DNA of 64,000 nucleotides from Chitinophaga qingshengii (GTDB taxonomy: Bacteria; Bacteroidota; Bacteroidia; Chitinophagales; Chitinophagaceae), in contig NZ_JACVFC010000002.1 of NCBI RefSeq assembly GCF_014529935.1, forward strand, positions 682,001-746,000, in the 5' to 3' direction. The translations under genes were made by a program, and so were the position numbers. Positions 9,439-18,497 of this stretch are shown here, one piece after another (position 1 is the stretch's first letter; each line of letters opens with the position of its first letter). The notes beneath the pieces are model-generated. The model saw only the letters and a program-made list of their open reading frames with translations, was not told the origin of the DNA and made no database searches.

Positions 9439-10959
9439 TTATCTCCAGTAAGGTGTTTGTACCAGCAGGTTGTTGTTGTCCAGTGCGGTTTGTGCTACCG
9501 GCCAGTAAATGCCGCCCTGCTTCATCATGGCTGTAAAAGCGGGGTTGTTGTTTTTGATACGCTGGTAGCGTACCTGGTCAAACCATCTCCATCCCTCTCC
9601 CATCAGCTCACGACGGCGTTCCAGGAATATATCGGTGATGAGATCACCGGAACCGTTGAGGTATCTGTTCAGGCCACGTTTCTGGCGAACAGCATCCATG
9701 GCGCTGATAGCCTCGGTACGGTTGCCCAGTACGGCCATCGCTTCTGCATACAGCAGCGTGATCTCTTCCAGCCTGCTGAAAACAATGCCCGAAGAATAGA
9801 TCGCGAGCGAACCATCGGTACTACCGTCGCGGATAACTTTTATTTTACTGAAGATGGGTTTTACGCCGGTCACCCCGGTGAAATAAGGCGTTACCGCTAC
9901 GCCCGCAGAATCGATACTGAAACGTTCGTCCAGCGGTTCGGAGAAAATACGCAGCACCGTATCGGCAGATACATAGATATCCGGAACCGGTTTGGAGATC
10001 AGCGGGGCGGCGAGCGTCAAAGACTCCAGGTGCCCGTCTACCGTCGCTTCGCGGTTAGTCCAGTCGAAACTCAGCATAAAAAATTGTGAGGTGCTTTTGT
10101 TATAAAAGAAACCGGTGGGCGAAGTGAGCGAAGCGGTGGTAACATAACCTGCGGCTGCCTTGTCATAATTTTTCATGATGAGATTCGCATAGGCGGCAGC
10201 ATCAGCATAACGGCTGTCCCACGCTGCAATATGCGCCAGCATGGCGTAAGCGGAGATCTTGTTGATCAACACGCCATCCCAGGTGGTATTGGTGGAACCG
10301 TAATACAACTGTGGTTTATTCACATCTGTACTTAAACCATAACGATAAGGCAGGTCATTCACCGCCGACAATAATTCTGTTTCTGCAAACGCCAGCACCT
10401 GTTGTTGCGGGGTACGGGCTTTTCTATCAAAATTCCCATCATGGGAAGTGACAATCAGCGGTACATCTCCCCATATGCGGGCCATACAGAAATAAGCAAA
10501 AGCTCTCAGCGCACGCACCTGCGCTACATCCATTTTGTAATTCAGCAGGGTATACTGTGGATCATTGTTGAGTACCTCTCCGGCGCGGTCTATAAAAATG
10601 GAAGCGCTGGATACCACGGCGTAGAACCGGCGCCAGTCGCTCAATGCCTGCAGGGAAGGATATGAGGCGTTCAGCTGACCGGCAATTACCGCCCGCAGAT
10701 CACCTGAACCGGAGGCCTGAAAATCGCCGTTGCGTAATTCTCCGTATAACCAGTAGCCGTTATTATCGGCCAGGGCTGCACGCATTAATCCGTACGTTCC
10801 CAGCAGGGCGGAACGGGTATCCTGTATGGATTTCCAGTTGTTGGTTTCATTGACCAGGTGAGGCGAGTTTACCTCCAGCACCTTGTTGCAGCCACCCAGC
10901 AAGCTGCCGGCCAGCACACAGGCGATTACGATGGTCCAATGTTTTATTGTATATAACAT
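9439..10959 (-). CDS. SusD/RagB-family outer-membrane lipoprotein, first copy
   Basis: 506 residues. The signal sequence ends GSLLGGCNKVLEVNSP, a SusD-type lipobox. Family motifs are present: VRALRAFAYFCMARIWGDVPLIV in the N-terminal half and RLEEITLLYAEAMAVLGN followed by DAVRQKRGLNRYL near the C terminus. It binds ligand on the cell surface for the SusC partner encoded 23 bases upstream. It differs clearly from the second SusD, so the two modules probably do not bind the same part of the ligand. Confidence 0.93.
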   Translation of the reverse strand: MLYTIKHWTIVIACVLAGSLLGGCNKVLEVNSPHLVNETNNWKSIQDTRSALLGTYGLMRAALADNNGYWLYGELRNGDFQASGSGDLRAVIAGQLNASYPSLQALSDWRRFYAVVSSASIFIDRAGEVLNNDPQYTLLNYKMDVAQVRALRAFAYFCMARIWGDVPLIVTSHDGNFDRKARTPQQQVLAFAETELLSAVNDLPYRYGLSTDVNKPQLYYGSTNTTWDGVLINKISAYAMLAHIAAWDSRYADAAAYANLIMKNYDKAAAGYVTTASLTSPTGFFYNKSTSQFFMLSFDWTNREATVDGHLESLTLAAPLISKPVPDIYVSADTVLRIFSEPLDERFSIDSAGVAVTPYFTGVTGVKPIFSKIKVIRDGSTDGSLAIYSSGIVFSRLEEITLLYAEAMAVLGNRTEAISAMDAVRQKRGLNRYLNGSGDLITDIFLERRRELMGEGWRWFDQVRYQRIKNNNPAFTAMMKQGGIYWPVAQTALDNNNLLVQTPYWR

Positions 10960-10982
10960 AGTATGCTTCTATTTATGATTCA

Positions 10983-13900
10983 CTAAAAATCAACCTTGAT
11001 ACCCAAGGTATAGGTACGGGGAATAGGAAGACCATAACCCGTATCATAACCGGATACATCTATCATCTCCGGATCACGGCCACTATAGGGCGTTACGGTC
11101 AACAGATTGGTACCGGTGGCATACAGCAGCAGGCGGTTGAAAATGTTATAGCGGCGAATGAGCGGCAATGCTGCCAGGTCATACCCTACCGTGAGTGAAC
11201 GTAGTTTCAGAAAGGATGCTTTCTCCAGGAAGAGGTCCTGCTCTGCCTGATAAGGCAACACCTGGCTCCAGGGATTATACAGCGGGTATTGTTTGGGCGA
11301 TCCTTCCTGTTGCCAGAAAGTGATTTCCCTGACGGCACCCAGGTTGTTGTCCGCATCCTGGTTCACGAAATCATATCTTTTCGCGGCCTGCTGATTCAAT
11401 ACCGTGCGCCCTAACGCGAAATAAAACTGAAAATCAACAGTGAATTTTTTGTATTGCAACTGGCTGTTGAAACCGCCGGATACCAGGGGCAAAGCGTGCC
11501 CGGTCAGCACCCTGTCTTTATCATCAATCACATGATCCCCGTTTACATCTTTCCATTTGGGATCACCGGCTTTCATGGGAATACCTTTATAGGTAACAGG
11601 TAGATGCGTATCCGGATTCACAGGTACTTCGCTGTTACTATTGTAAATACCTTCGTTCTGTAACAACCAATAACGGTCAATCGACTCTCGTACTTTCAGT
11701 TTACGGGCGCCGATACGGATTTCATCCAATCCATCAGGCAGTGCCTGCAGGCGGTTACGGTTGAAGTTGAAGTTTATACCGGCTGTCCAGCCCAGCTGGT
11801 TACGGTGCCCATCAAGTATCACCGCATCCATGGCTACATCCACACCGGTATTATTTACCGCCAGGCCGCTGCGGTATACCGCGTTATAACCGGATTCAGA
11901 TGTGGTGGGGATACGCATCATCTGGTTGCGGGTGTTTTTCGTATAGGCTTCTACTTTAATACTAAGGCGGTTTTGAAAGAAACCGGCGTCGGCAGCGAGC
12001 GTATAGTTATCGGTGTATGCCCAGGGAATATCGTAACCGATCCAGCCGGAAGAATAAGGACGGGAAAGGGTACCGAAGCCGTTATAGGAATACATCGCGG
12101 GGTTATTGGTAAAACCCAGGTCTACATTGTATTGCGGACCGGCAGCAAAACCATCTTCCGGGATCGTGTTACCCATTCTGCCGGCAGAGGCTTGCAGGTC
12201 CAGTTTGCTCAACAGACTGCCGGCATGGGGAAAGAACGTCTGTTGCAGGTTCCAGCCGCCGGTGACTACCGGGGAAAGGAACCATCTGCTGCCAGGCTGC
12301 ATATAGGAAGCGCCGTCGCTGCGCAAAAGCGCGTTGACATTCCAGATATGGTTATGATCGTAGCTCAGTTTACCATAAAAAGATAAGAGGCGTTGTTTCA
12401 GTTTATCGGTGAAACGGTACACCACAAAACCTTGTGGCAGCAGGTAATTCGCTTTTTTGGAATCGCCTTCTACGACGTTGATTTTAATAAAGTCGCTCGG
12501 GCCTTTATAACCATACGCATAGTTATATTTATTCACATCGCCCTGAAAGCTTTGTCCGCCTTCAAAGGCGAGGGAACGGGTATCACTGAAATGGTGCGTA
12601 TAGGCGATCTTGTTATCTACAATAAAACGTTGGTTAAAACCGAAATAATTGGAGACGAAGTTGTTGGTTTCCATGAGCGTGCTGGGCCAAAATACATCAC
12701 GGGTACCTTCGTTATAGTCGAATGCCACGCGGCTGATGTATTGCAGCTTACCCAGGTCAAAGGTGAGTGCAAAGTAACCTTGCACCAGGTTGTTTTTATT
12801 GGCGTCAATAGCCTTGTCGAATTCCGACAGGTATTTGCCGTACACGTTTTTGTTAGGCGACAGGGGATTGCTGAGATCAGGTATATAACGTGTTTCCGCA
12901 AACTGATCACGCAACGAGTGATTACGTTTGCGTTCCAGGCGGGTAGCGTTGATCATGCTGGAAATGGTGAGCCATTTAAACGGCAGCATATTGATAAAGA
13001 AGGCGCCGTTGTAGCGGTCCAGTTGTGTACCATCGGCGTTGGTATTACGGGTGCTGCCGCCGAAGAAGCGGAAGTTGGAACGGTCGGAACCGCCACTCAG
13101 ACTGGCATTGATGCCGTGTACATAACTGTTTTTATAGTAGATGTCCGTCCAGTTGGAAGGCCCGAAATAATTCACATTGGAAGAGTCGCGCAGGTAGGCC
13201 GGGTAACTGTCGTAGCCGTGTGCATCGGCGTATTGACGATAAAAAGGCTCGCGGAAGTTGTGTTCTGATTTTGCGTTGCGGGTAGCCACACCATCCTGTT
13301 GCACCAGGCCGTAGAAGCTGTTGATGCTGATTTGCCTTTTGCCTGCATGTGCATTTTTGGTGGTGATGAGGATAGCGCCGTTTGTTGCGCGGGGACCATA
13401 GATGGCAGCATCTGCAAGTCCTTTTACGACGGTGATTTTATCGATGTTATCCACATCGTAGGCTGCAAACAGGTTGGTACCCGGACCGATCGTGGTAAAA
13501 TCGGCCTGTTGAATATTATAGCTATAGGGATTATCCGTGATCAGCGGAATGCCGTTGAGGTATACAATGGGTTGCACGCTGGCCAGGTCTCTGTTGGAGA
13601 ATACCGGGCGGCTGATTCCCCTGATGTATGTGGGTTGCGCCGTTCCTGGTTCACCGGAGGGTTCCTGTATATACAAGCCGGCGACGTCGCCTTTGAGCAG
13701 TTGCTGCACCGACATATATGGTTTGGTAGAAAGTGGTGACAGTACCAGGGTATCGGCCGGGATGAGGTTTTGCTGATGCCGGAATGAAGGGAATATAAAA
13801 ACCGTGTCTCCGTTGCCGTTACCAACGGTATCGGCAGTACGCTTTTTCGAAGGGCGGCTGGAATCCCATCCAACAATCGATTGAAATCCGGAACTAAAAA

Positions 13901-14024
13901 AAAGGCGGGGGCCTTTTTTGGGTGCATATTTCCGCATATGCGGCCGGTTGGGGGCCTTCATCGCCATCAGTGCGATAGATGGCAGCACCAGCCATACAAT
14001 AAATCTGCTTGCGTAGTGTTTCAT
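10983..14024 (-). CDS. SusC/RagA-like TonB-linked transporter lacking the usual N-terminal domain
   Basis: 1013 residues and the first gene of the operon. A hydrophobic N terminus is followed by a basic, low-complexity stretch to about residue 95. I see no carboxypeptidase-D-like regulatory domain there, unlike the second SusC. The plug follows, with VQQLLKGDVAGLYIQEPSG, QPIVYLNGIPLI and ITVVKGLADAAIYGPRATNGAILITT. A long barrel ends with a terminal Phe (TLGIKVDF). The missing domain is seen directly. What it means for TonB coupling or regulation is open. A hidden upstream extension is unlikely because the DNA before the ATG at 14024 has no continuous coding frame that I can see. Confidence 0.93.
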   Translation of the reverse strand: MKHYASRFIVWLVLPSIALMAMKAPNRPHMRKYAPKKGPRLFFSSGFQSIVGWDSSRPSKKRTADTVGNGNGDTVFIFPSFRHQQNLIPADTLVLSPLSTKPYMSVQQLLKGDVAGLYIQEPSGEPGTAQPTYIRGISRPVFSNRDLASVQPIVYLNGIPLITDNPYSYNIQQADFTTIGPGTNLFAAYDVDNIDKITVVKGLADAAIYGPRATNGAILITTKNAHAGKRQISINSFYGLVQQDGVATRNAKSEHNFREPFYRQYADAHGYDSYPAYLRDSSNVNYFGPSNWTDIYYKNSYVHGINASLSGGSDRSNFRFFGGSTRNTNADGTQLDRYNGAFFINMLPFKWLTISSMINATRLERKRNHSLRDQFAETRYIPDLSNPLSPNKNVYGKYLSEFDKAIDANKNNLVQGYFALTFDLGKLQYISRVAFDYNEGTRDVFWPSTLMETNNFVSNYFGFNQRFIVDNKIAYTHHFSDTRSLAFEGGQSFQGDVNKYNYAYGYKGPSDFIKINVVEGDSKKANYLLPQGFVVYRFTDKLKQRLLSFYGKLSYDHNHIWNVNALLRSDGASYMQPGSRWFLSPVVTGGWNLQQTFFPHAGSLLSKLDLQASAGRMGNTIPEDGFAAGPQYNVDLGFTNNPAMYSYNGFGTLSRPYSSGWIGYDIPWAYTDNYTLAADAGFFQNRLSIKVEAYTKNTRNQMMRIPTTSESGYNAVYRSGLAVNNTGVDVAMDAVILDGHRNQLGWTAGINFNFNRNRLQALPDGLDEIRIGARKLKVRESIDRYWLLQNEGIYNSNSEVPVNPDTHLPVTYKGIPMKAGDPKWKDVNGDHVIDDKDRVLTGHALPLVSGGFNSQLQYKKFTVDFQFYFALGRTVLNQQAAKRYDFVNQDADNNLGAVREITFWQQEGSPKQYPLYNPWSQVLPYQAEQDLFLEKASFLKLRSLTVGYDLAALPLIRRYNIFNRLLLYATGTNLLTVTPYSGRDPEMIDVSGYDTGYGLPIPRTYTLGIKVDF

Positions 14025-14723
14025 GATGGATGTCGTTTACAACACTCCCGGCAGGGCAATACGCGGCCACACGCCTGCCAGGCGTTCGTATGATGTTTAG
14101 TTGATAAAATTTTGCCTGGTCATGGCACGGAAATCCCGGCAGCTGATAGCTGCATTGCCTGACGAATTACCGGATGATTAACAGATACATTTATGGTTAC
14201 ATGAAATGCATATTGTTCACTGAAAAAGTTTTAAATAAACGTGTTGATTACCGGGGACGACTACTAACAACTGCTCTTTTCTTCATGCTCCGGGAATTAT
14301 AGGTTGTACAAGCTGGTATAGGCCTGTTTTTGGTTGATAATAATTCATTTGTTCACCAGCACAAGGTAAAAGCATAAATGCAGATGTACATAGGCGTGTC
14401 AGAAATAATGATTTTTAACAGACATACTAAAGCGGATTTAATTACAACGATTGAATTTTTAACTAATTCTAAATAAATAATTTAAACATTAAATAAATTT
14501 ATTTAAAATATAGGTCAAGGGAAAATAATACCACTCATGGAGAATAAAGCATTTATATTCGTTAGATTTCGATTACAATTTTCTGACAAACAATTCATCA
14601 ATGCTTAAATGATATGTTTGAAGGGGATGACAAAACAAATGGAAATCAATACGGTGGAAAATGCTGGCGCACGGCGGTCCCCTTCCCCTCGTCGCCTGAA
14701 GGCTTACCGCCGCCAAAAATAAA
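14025..14723. other. Long AT-rich leader region upstream of the Sus-type operon
   Basis: About 700 bases without a credible gene. The part nearest the SusC start holds the palindrome at 14071-14085. Around 14489-14506 lies a perfect AT-only palindrome (TTAAATAAATTTATTTAA). I found no exact TAnnTTTG element on the minus strand; TACCTTGT near 14360-14370 is the closest. The operon may therefore use a different sigma factor or an unseen promoter. Confidence 0.5.
14071..14085. promoter_or_regulatory. Perfect 15-base palindrome in the Sus operon leader
   Basis: ACGCCTG-C-CAGGCGT is a perfect inverted repeat with a one-base centre, 46 bases upstream of the SusC start at 14024. It could be an operator or an untranslated-region hairpin. 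Its position is seen directly; the role is inferred. Confidence 0.45.
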
Positions 14724-14752
14724 AGAGAGCCGACCATCGTGGTCAGCTCTCT
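14714..14752 (-). terminator. Rho-independent terminator of the aconitase gene
   Basis: AGAGAGCCGACCA (14724-14736) pairs with TGGTCAGCTCTCT (14740-14752), a 13-base stem with one G-U type mismatch and a 3-base loop. On the minus strand it is followed by TTTTATTTTTGG. It lies 24 bases beyond the acnA stop codon. Confidence 0.9.
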
Positions 14753-14775
14753 TCCACCATTGCTAACGCCAACGG

Positions 14776-17502
14776 CTATACTTTACTCAGGAACGCGCGC
14801 AGTACATACTGCAGGATACCGCCGTTCCTGTAATACTCAATTTCAATCGCGGAATTCAACCGGCACTTCGCCTGAAAAACGATAGCCGCACCGCTGGCCG
14901 GTGTAGCCGTTACCGTTACCAGTTTACCAGGAGTGAGGTCCTCTGCAATACCGGTAATGGAATAGGTTTCCGTACCATACAATCCCAGGGAGGAAGCCGT
15001 TTCACCATTAATATATTCCAGTGGCAATACCCCCATCCCTACCAGGTTACTACGGTGGATACGTTCGTAGCTTTCTGCAATCACCGCTTTTACCCCCAGC
15101 AGGTTGGTGCCCTTAGCGGCCCAGTCGCGGGAAGAACCGCTGCCGTACTCTTTCCCTGCAAGTATGATCAACGGTACTTTTGCAGCGGCATATTGCATGG
15201 CGGCATCATAAATGGGCAACACCATGCCTTGCGGCATCAGCGTGGTAAAGCCGCCTTCTTTGGGTGACAATGCATTTTTGATACGCACATTGGCAAACGT
15301 TCCGCGGATCATCACTTCATGGTTACCTCTGCGGGAACCGTATGAGTTAAACATCTTCGGATCAATGCCTCTGTCGAGCAGGTATTTGCCGGCAGGTGTA
15401 TCTGATTTAAAGGAGCCGGCAGGCGAAATATGGTCGGTAGTGACGGAATCGCCCAGCATCAGCAATACACGGGCATCCGTGATGTTTTCCGCAGCCGCCG
15501 GTACATCGGGTAAGTTGTAGAAAAACGGCGCTTCTTTGATATAGGTGGATTCATTACTCCAATGGTAATCCTGACCGGTAGGCGCCAGCAGCCCTTTCCA
15601 CTGATCATCCCCCTCGAAAATAACGGAGTAGGTATCACGGAAATCTTCCTGTTTCACAGCAGCTGCCACGGCTTCGTTGATCTCTTCCTGGGTAGGCCAG
15701 ATATCGCGCAGATATACCGGTTCCCCGTTAGGATCGTATCCCAGCGGATCGTTAAGCATATCCACATCCACCCGGCCGGTAATGGCGTAAGCCACCACCA
15801 GTAGCGGCGACGCGAGGAAGTTCATCTTCACCTGCGGATGCACCCGCGCTTCAAAATTACGGTTACCCGACAGCACGGAAGCTACAATCAAACTGCCTCT
15901 GTCTACCGCTTCAGCAATATGCGGCGGCAAAGGACCACTGTTACCAATACACGAAGTACAACCGTAACCGACGATATGAAAACGCAACGCTTCGAGTTCA
16001 TACAACAGCCCCGAACGTTTCAGGTATTCGGTGACTACACGGGAACCCGGCGCTAAACTGGTTTTCACCCAGGGCTTCACATACAAACCACGACTGATCG
16101 CTTTTTTAGCGACCAGCCCTGCACCAATCATCACACTGGGATTGGAGGTATTGGTACAACTGGTAATGGCCGCTATGGCAATAGCGCCGTCACTCAGCAC
16201 GTATTCTTCGTTTTTTAATTTGATACGCACGGATTTCAGGTAATCCACTTCTACGGCTACGTCTTCGGTATGTTTCTGAATTTCGTAGGTAAAAGCGGTA
16301 CCGGAACCACCTTCGGATAACCAGGCGGTGTCGCGGCGTTTCCCTTCCGGGGTGTACATCCTTTTAAATTCCTTGTTCAGCAGCGTTTCAAATTCCGCAT
16401 GCAGGTCTTTTACCAGGATACGGTCCTGCGGGCGCTTCGGACCGGCTACGGCCGACTGCACCTTCGACAGGTCCAATTCTATTACATCGGAATAAACAAT
16501 GTTTTCATTACCATGACGCCACAGCATATTTTCCTTGCAGTAATGCTCCACGCGCGCCACCACTTCTTCTGAGCGGTTGGTACGACGCATGTACTGCAAT
16601 GTTTGTGTATCTATCGGGAAATAGGTAACGGTACAACCGAACTCGGGTGACATATTGGAAATAGTGGCCCTGTCAGGCACGGAAAGATGATCCAGCCCAT
16701 CGCCAAACACCTCCACGAATTTATCTACCACACCATATTTACGCAGCAATTGCGTGATCGACAATACCATGTCTGTAGCAGTAACACCTTCCGTCAGTTG
16801 CCCGGTCAGTTTCAGGCCTATCACCTGCGGACAGGAGAAATAAATCGGTTGACCCAGGATAGCAGCTTCTGCTTCTATACCACCCACTCCCCAGCCCAGT
16901 ACGCCGATACCGTTTACCATCGGGGTATGCGAGTCGGTACCCACCAGCGAATCAGGGAAGATCCAGCCATCGCGCTCAATAACGCCATGGGCGAGGTATT
17001 CGAGGTTCACCTGGTGACAGATGCCCATCCCTGGCGGCACGACCGTAAAATTATCAAAAGCCTGTTGCGCCCATTTAAGCAGCTGGTAACGTTCTTTGTT
17101 ACGCTCGTACTCGTAGGCCACGTTTTTCGTGTAGGCGTAGTCAGTCGCAAAAAAATCGACCTGTACGGAGTGGTCTACTACCAGGTCTACCGGGATAGCG
17201 GGATTAATTTTTTTACCGTCTTTTCCTCTGCGGATCACTTCTGCCCGGATCGAGGCAATATCCACCACAGCGGCTACACCGGTAAAATCCTGCATCAGTA
17301 CCCGTGCAGGTTTAAAAGGGATTTCCTTGTCAGGCGGCGCAGGCTGCCAGTTCACCAGCGTGTCCACATGCTCATCTGTAATGGCGAAACCGTCATGGTT
17401 ACGCAATACGTTTTCCAGTAAGATCCTGATAGAAAAAGGTAAACGGGATATCTGCCTGCCTTCCTTTTCCAGTTTGCTGAGAGATGCTATACGTTCCTTC
17501 AT
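14776..17502 (-). CDS. acnA: Aconitate hydratase (AcnA/IRP type)
   Basis: 908 residues, close to the normal length of the AcnA family. It interconverts citrate and isocitrate in the TCA cycle, in the cytoplasm. The [4Fe-4S] ligands are visible as Cys449 (SCTNTSNPSV) and Cys515/Cys518 (GYGCTSCIGNSGP). Other family motifs are RVLMQDFTGVAAVVD, LVGTDSHTPMVNG and GSGSSRDWAAKG near the C terminus. The start at 17502 is fixed by an in-frame TAG two codons upstream, so the N terminus is a little shorter than in E. coli AcnA. It is monocistronic, with its own terminator, and divergent from the methyltransferase gene. Confidence 0.97.
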   Translation of the reverse strand: MKERIASLSKLEKEGRQISRLPFSIRILLENVLRNHDGFAITDEHVDTLVNWQPAPPDKEIPFKPARVLMQDFTGVAAVVDIASIRAEVIRRGKDGKKINPAIPVDLVVDHSVQVDFFATDYAYTKNVAYEYERNKERYQLLKWAQQAFDNFTVVPPGMGICHQVNLEYLAHGVIERDGWIFPDSLVGTDSHTPMVNGIGVLGWGVGGIEAEAAILGQPIYFSCPQVIGLKLTGQLTEGVTATDMVLSITQLLRKYGVVDKFVEVFGDGLDHLSVPDRATISNMSPEFGCTVTYFPIDTQTLQYMRRTNRSEEVVARVEHYCKENMLWRHGNENIVYSDVIELDLSKVQSAVAGPKRPQDRILVKDLHAEFETLLNKEFKRMYTPEGKRRDTAWLSEGGSGTAFTYEIQKHTEDVAVEVDYLKSVRIKLKNEEYVLSDGAIAIAAITSCTNTSNPSVMIGAGLVAKKAISRGLYVKPWVKTSLAPGSRVVTEYLKRSGLLYELEALRFHIVGYGCTSCIGNSGPLPPHIAEAVDRGSLIVASVLSGNRNFEARVHPQVKMNFLASPLLVVAYAITGRVDVDMLNDPLGYDPNGEPVYLRDIWPTQEEINEAVAAAVKQEDFRDTYSVIFEGDDQWKGLLAPTGQDYHWSNESTYIKEAPFFYNLPDVPAAAENITDARVLLMLGDSVTTDHISPAGSFKSDTPAGKYLLDRGIDPKMFNSYGSRRGNHEVMIRGTFANVRIKNALSPKEGGFTTLMPQGMVLPIYDAAMQYAAAKVPLIILAGKEYGSGSSRDWAAKGTNLLGVKAVIAESYERIHRSNLVGMGVLPLEYINGETASSLGLYGTETYSITGIAEDLTPGKLVTVTATPASGAAIVFQAKCRLNSAIEIEYYRNGGILQYVLRAFLSKV

Positions 17503-17614
17503 ATGCTATATTGTTGACATTCCTAATGAAACAATGATATTCAGTAATTGTTCTGACTGCATCTTCAATGCACACGATAGCCTTATATTCAGTAAATAAA
17601 AATAACCATTTCTG

Positions 17615-18448
17615 ATGACCCGGAAGTTAAAAGTTCCCGCTACCTCCCGGCTTGTTCTGGAACAGGCCATCAAGCTGTATGACAGCCCCCTGCAACAAGC
17701 GTATATCAATGCTATTGACTTCAGTGAGACCAGCCGCTTATCGCGCGATTTCAAACGGGCCTACCCACCGGTGGGAGAAACGGTGTACTACCGCAAGCAG
17801 GCGGTCCGCGATATGATACAACAACGCATCACACAATACCCCACACAACAGGTACTCATCCTGGGAGCGGGACTGGACCCGCTGTCCCTTTACCTGCTGG
17901 AACAGTATCCCGGACGCATCAGCCGTATTGTAGAGGTAGATAATGGATATATCGGAGAAAAGAAAAAAATCTATGAAGAAATATTACATATAAACGGGCC
18001 GCTGCATTTGCTGCGATGTGACCTGACCGATCCGCTGCTGCTGGAGACGATGTTAATACAAGCGGGCTATACGCCCGAAGAGCCGGCCATTATCATTATG
18101 GAAGGGGTACTGCCTTATATCAGCAACGAGGAATGTGTACAGCTGATGCAGCTCCTGGCAACACCTCAACGCCACCACCTGGGCATTTTCGATTATCTGA
18201 TGGCGCTGCCGGATATCCCCGACAATTTCCTGGTATATCACCGCAATGTGCTGAACCTCATGGAAACCCAGCTTAACAGTCATATCAACGCCAATACCCG
18301 CGATCAGATCAAAGATATGATAACCCGTTTCGGGCGATTGGAATACCTGGAACCATTATGTGTGACGGAAAAAAAACTGACCGGCATAAACCGGACTTTT
18401 CATCAACCGGGACACGGCATTGTGGAAATGGCTGTTTTTAGTTTGTAA
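17615..18448 (+). CDS. Class I SAM methyltransferase of the LCM/PPM family
   Basis: 277 residues. The SAM-binding glycine motif is VLILGAGLDPLSLYLL (about residues 85-100), followed by an acidic loop RIVEVDNGYI. LLRCDLTDP and IIIMEGVLPYIS are further motifs of the leucine carboxyl methyltransferase family. It transfers a methyl group from S-adenosylmethionine. The acceptor cannot be read from sequence; bacterial members methylate diverse small molecules. It is divergent from acnA with a 112-base gap and stands alone in its transcription unit. Confidence 0.82.
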   Translation: MTRKLKVPATSRLVLEQAIKLYDSPLQQAYINAIDFSETSRLSRDFKRAYPPVGETVYYRKQAVRDMIQQRITQYPTQQVLILGAGLDPLSLYLLEQYPGRISRIVEVDNGYIGEKKKIYEEILHINGPLHLLRCDLTDPLLLETMLIQAGYTPEEPAIIIMEGVLPYISNEECVQLMQLLATPQRHHLGIFDYLMALPDIPDNFLVYHRNVLNLMETQLNSHINANTRDQIKDMITRFGRLEYLEPLCVTEKKLTGINRTFHQPGHGIVEMAVFSL

Positions 18449-18460
18449 ATATCGTATAAT

Positions 18461-18485
18461 CGTTTCAGTTATAAAACCTGAAACG
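18461..18485. terminator. Probable terminator between convergent genes
   Basis: CGTTTCAG and CTGAAACG form an 8-base stem with a 9-base loop in the 49-base gap between the methyltransferase and clcA stops. The + side is followed by ACTGCCTTTATTTTA, a weak U-rich tail. Confidence 0.6.
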
Positions 18486-18497
18486 ACTGCCTTTATT

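Noticed and set aside
12393..13268. 291-residue open frame on the + strand inside the SusC gene
   Set aside because: It lies fully antisense to a clear SusC gene and its composition follows from that codon pattern.
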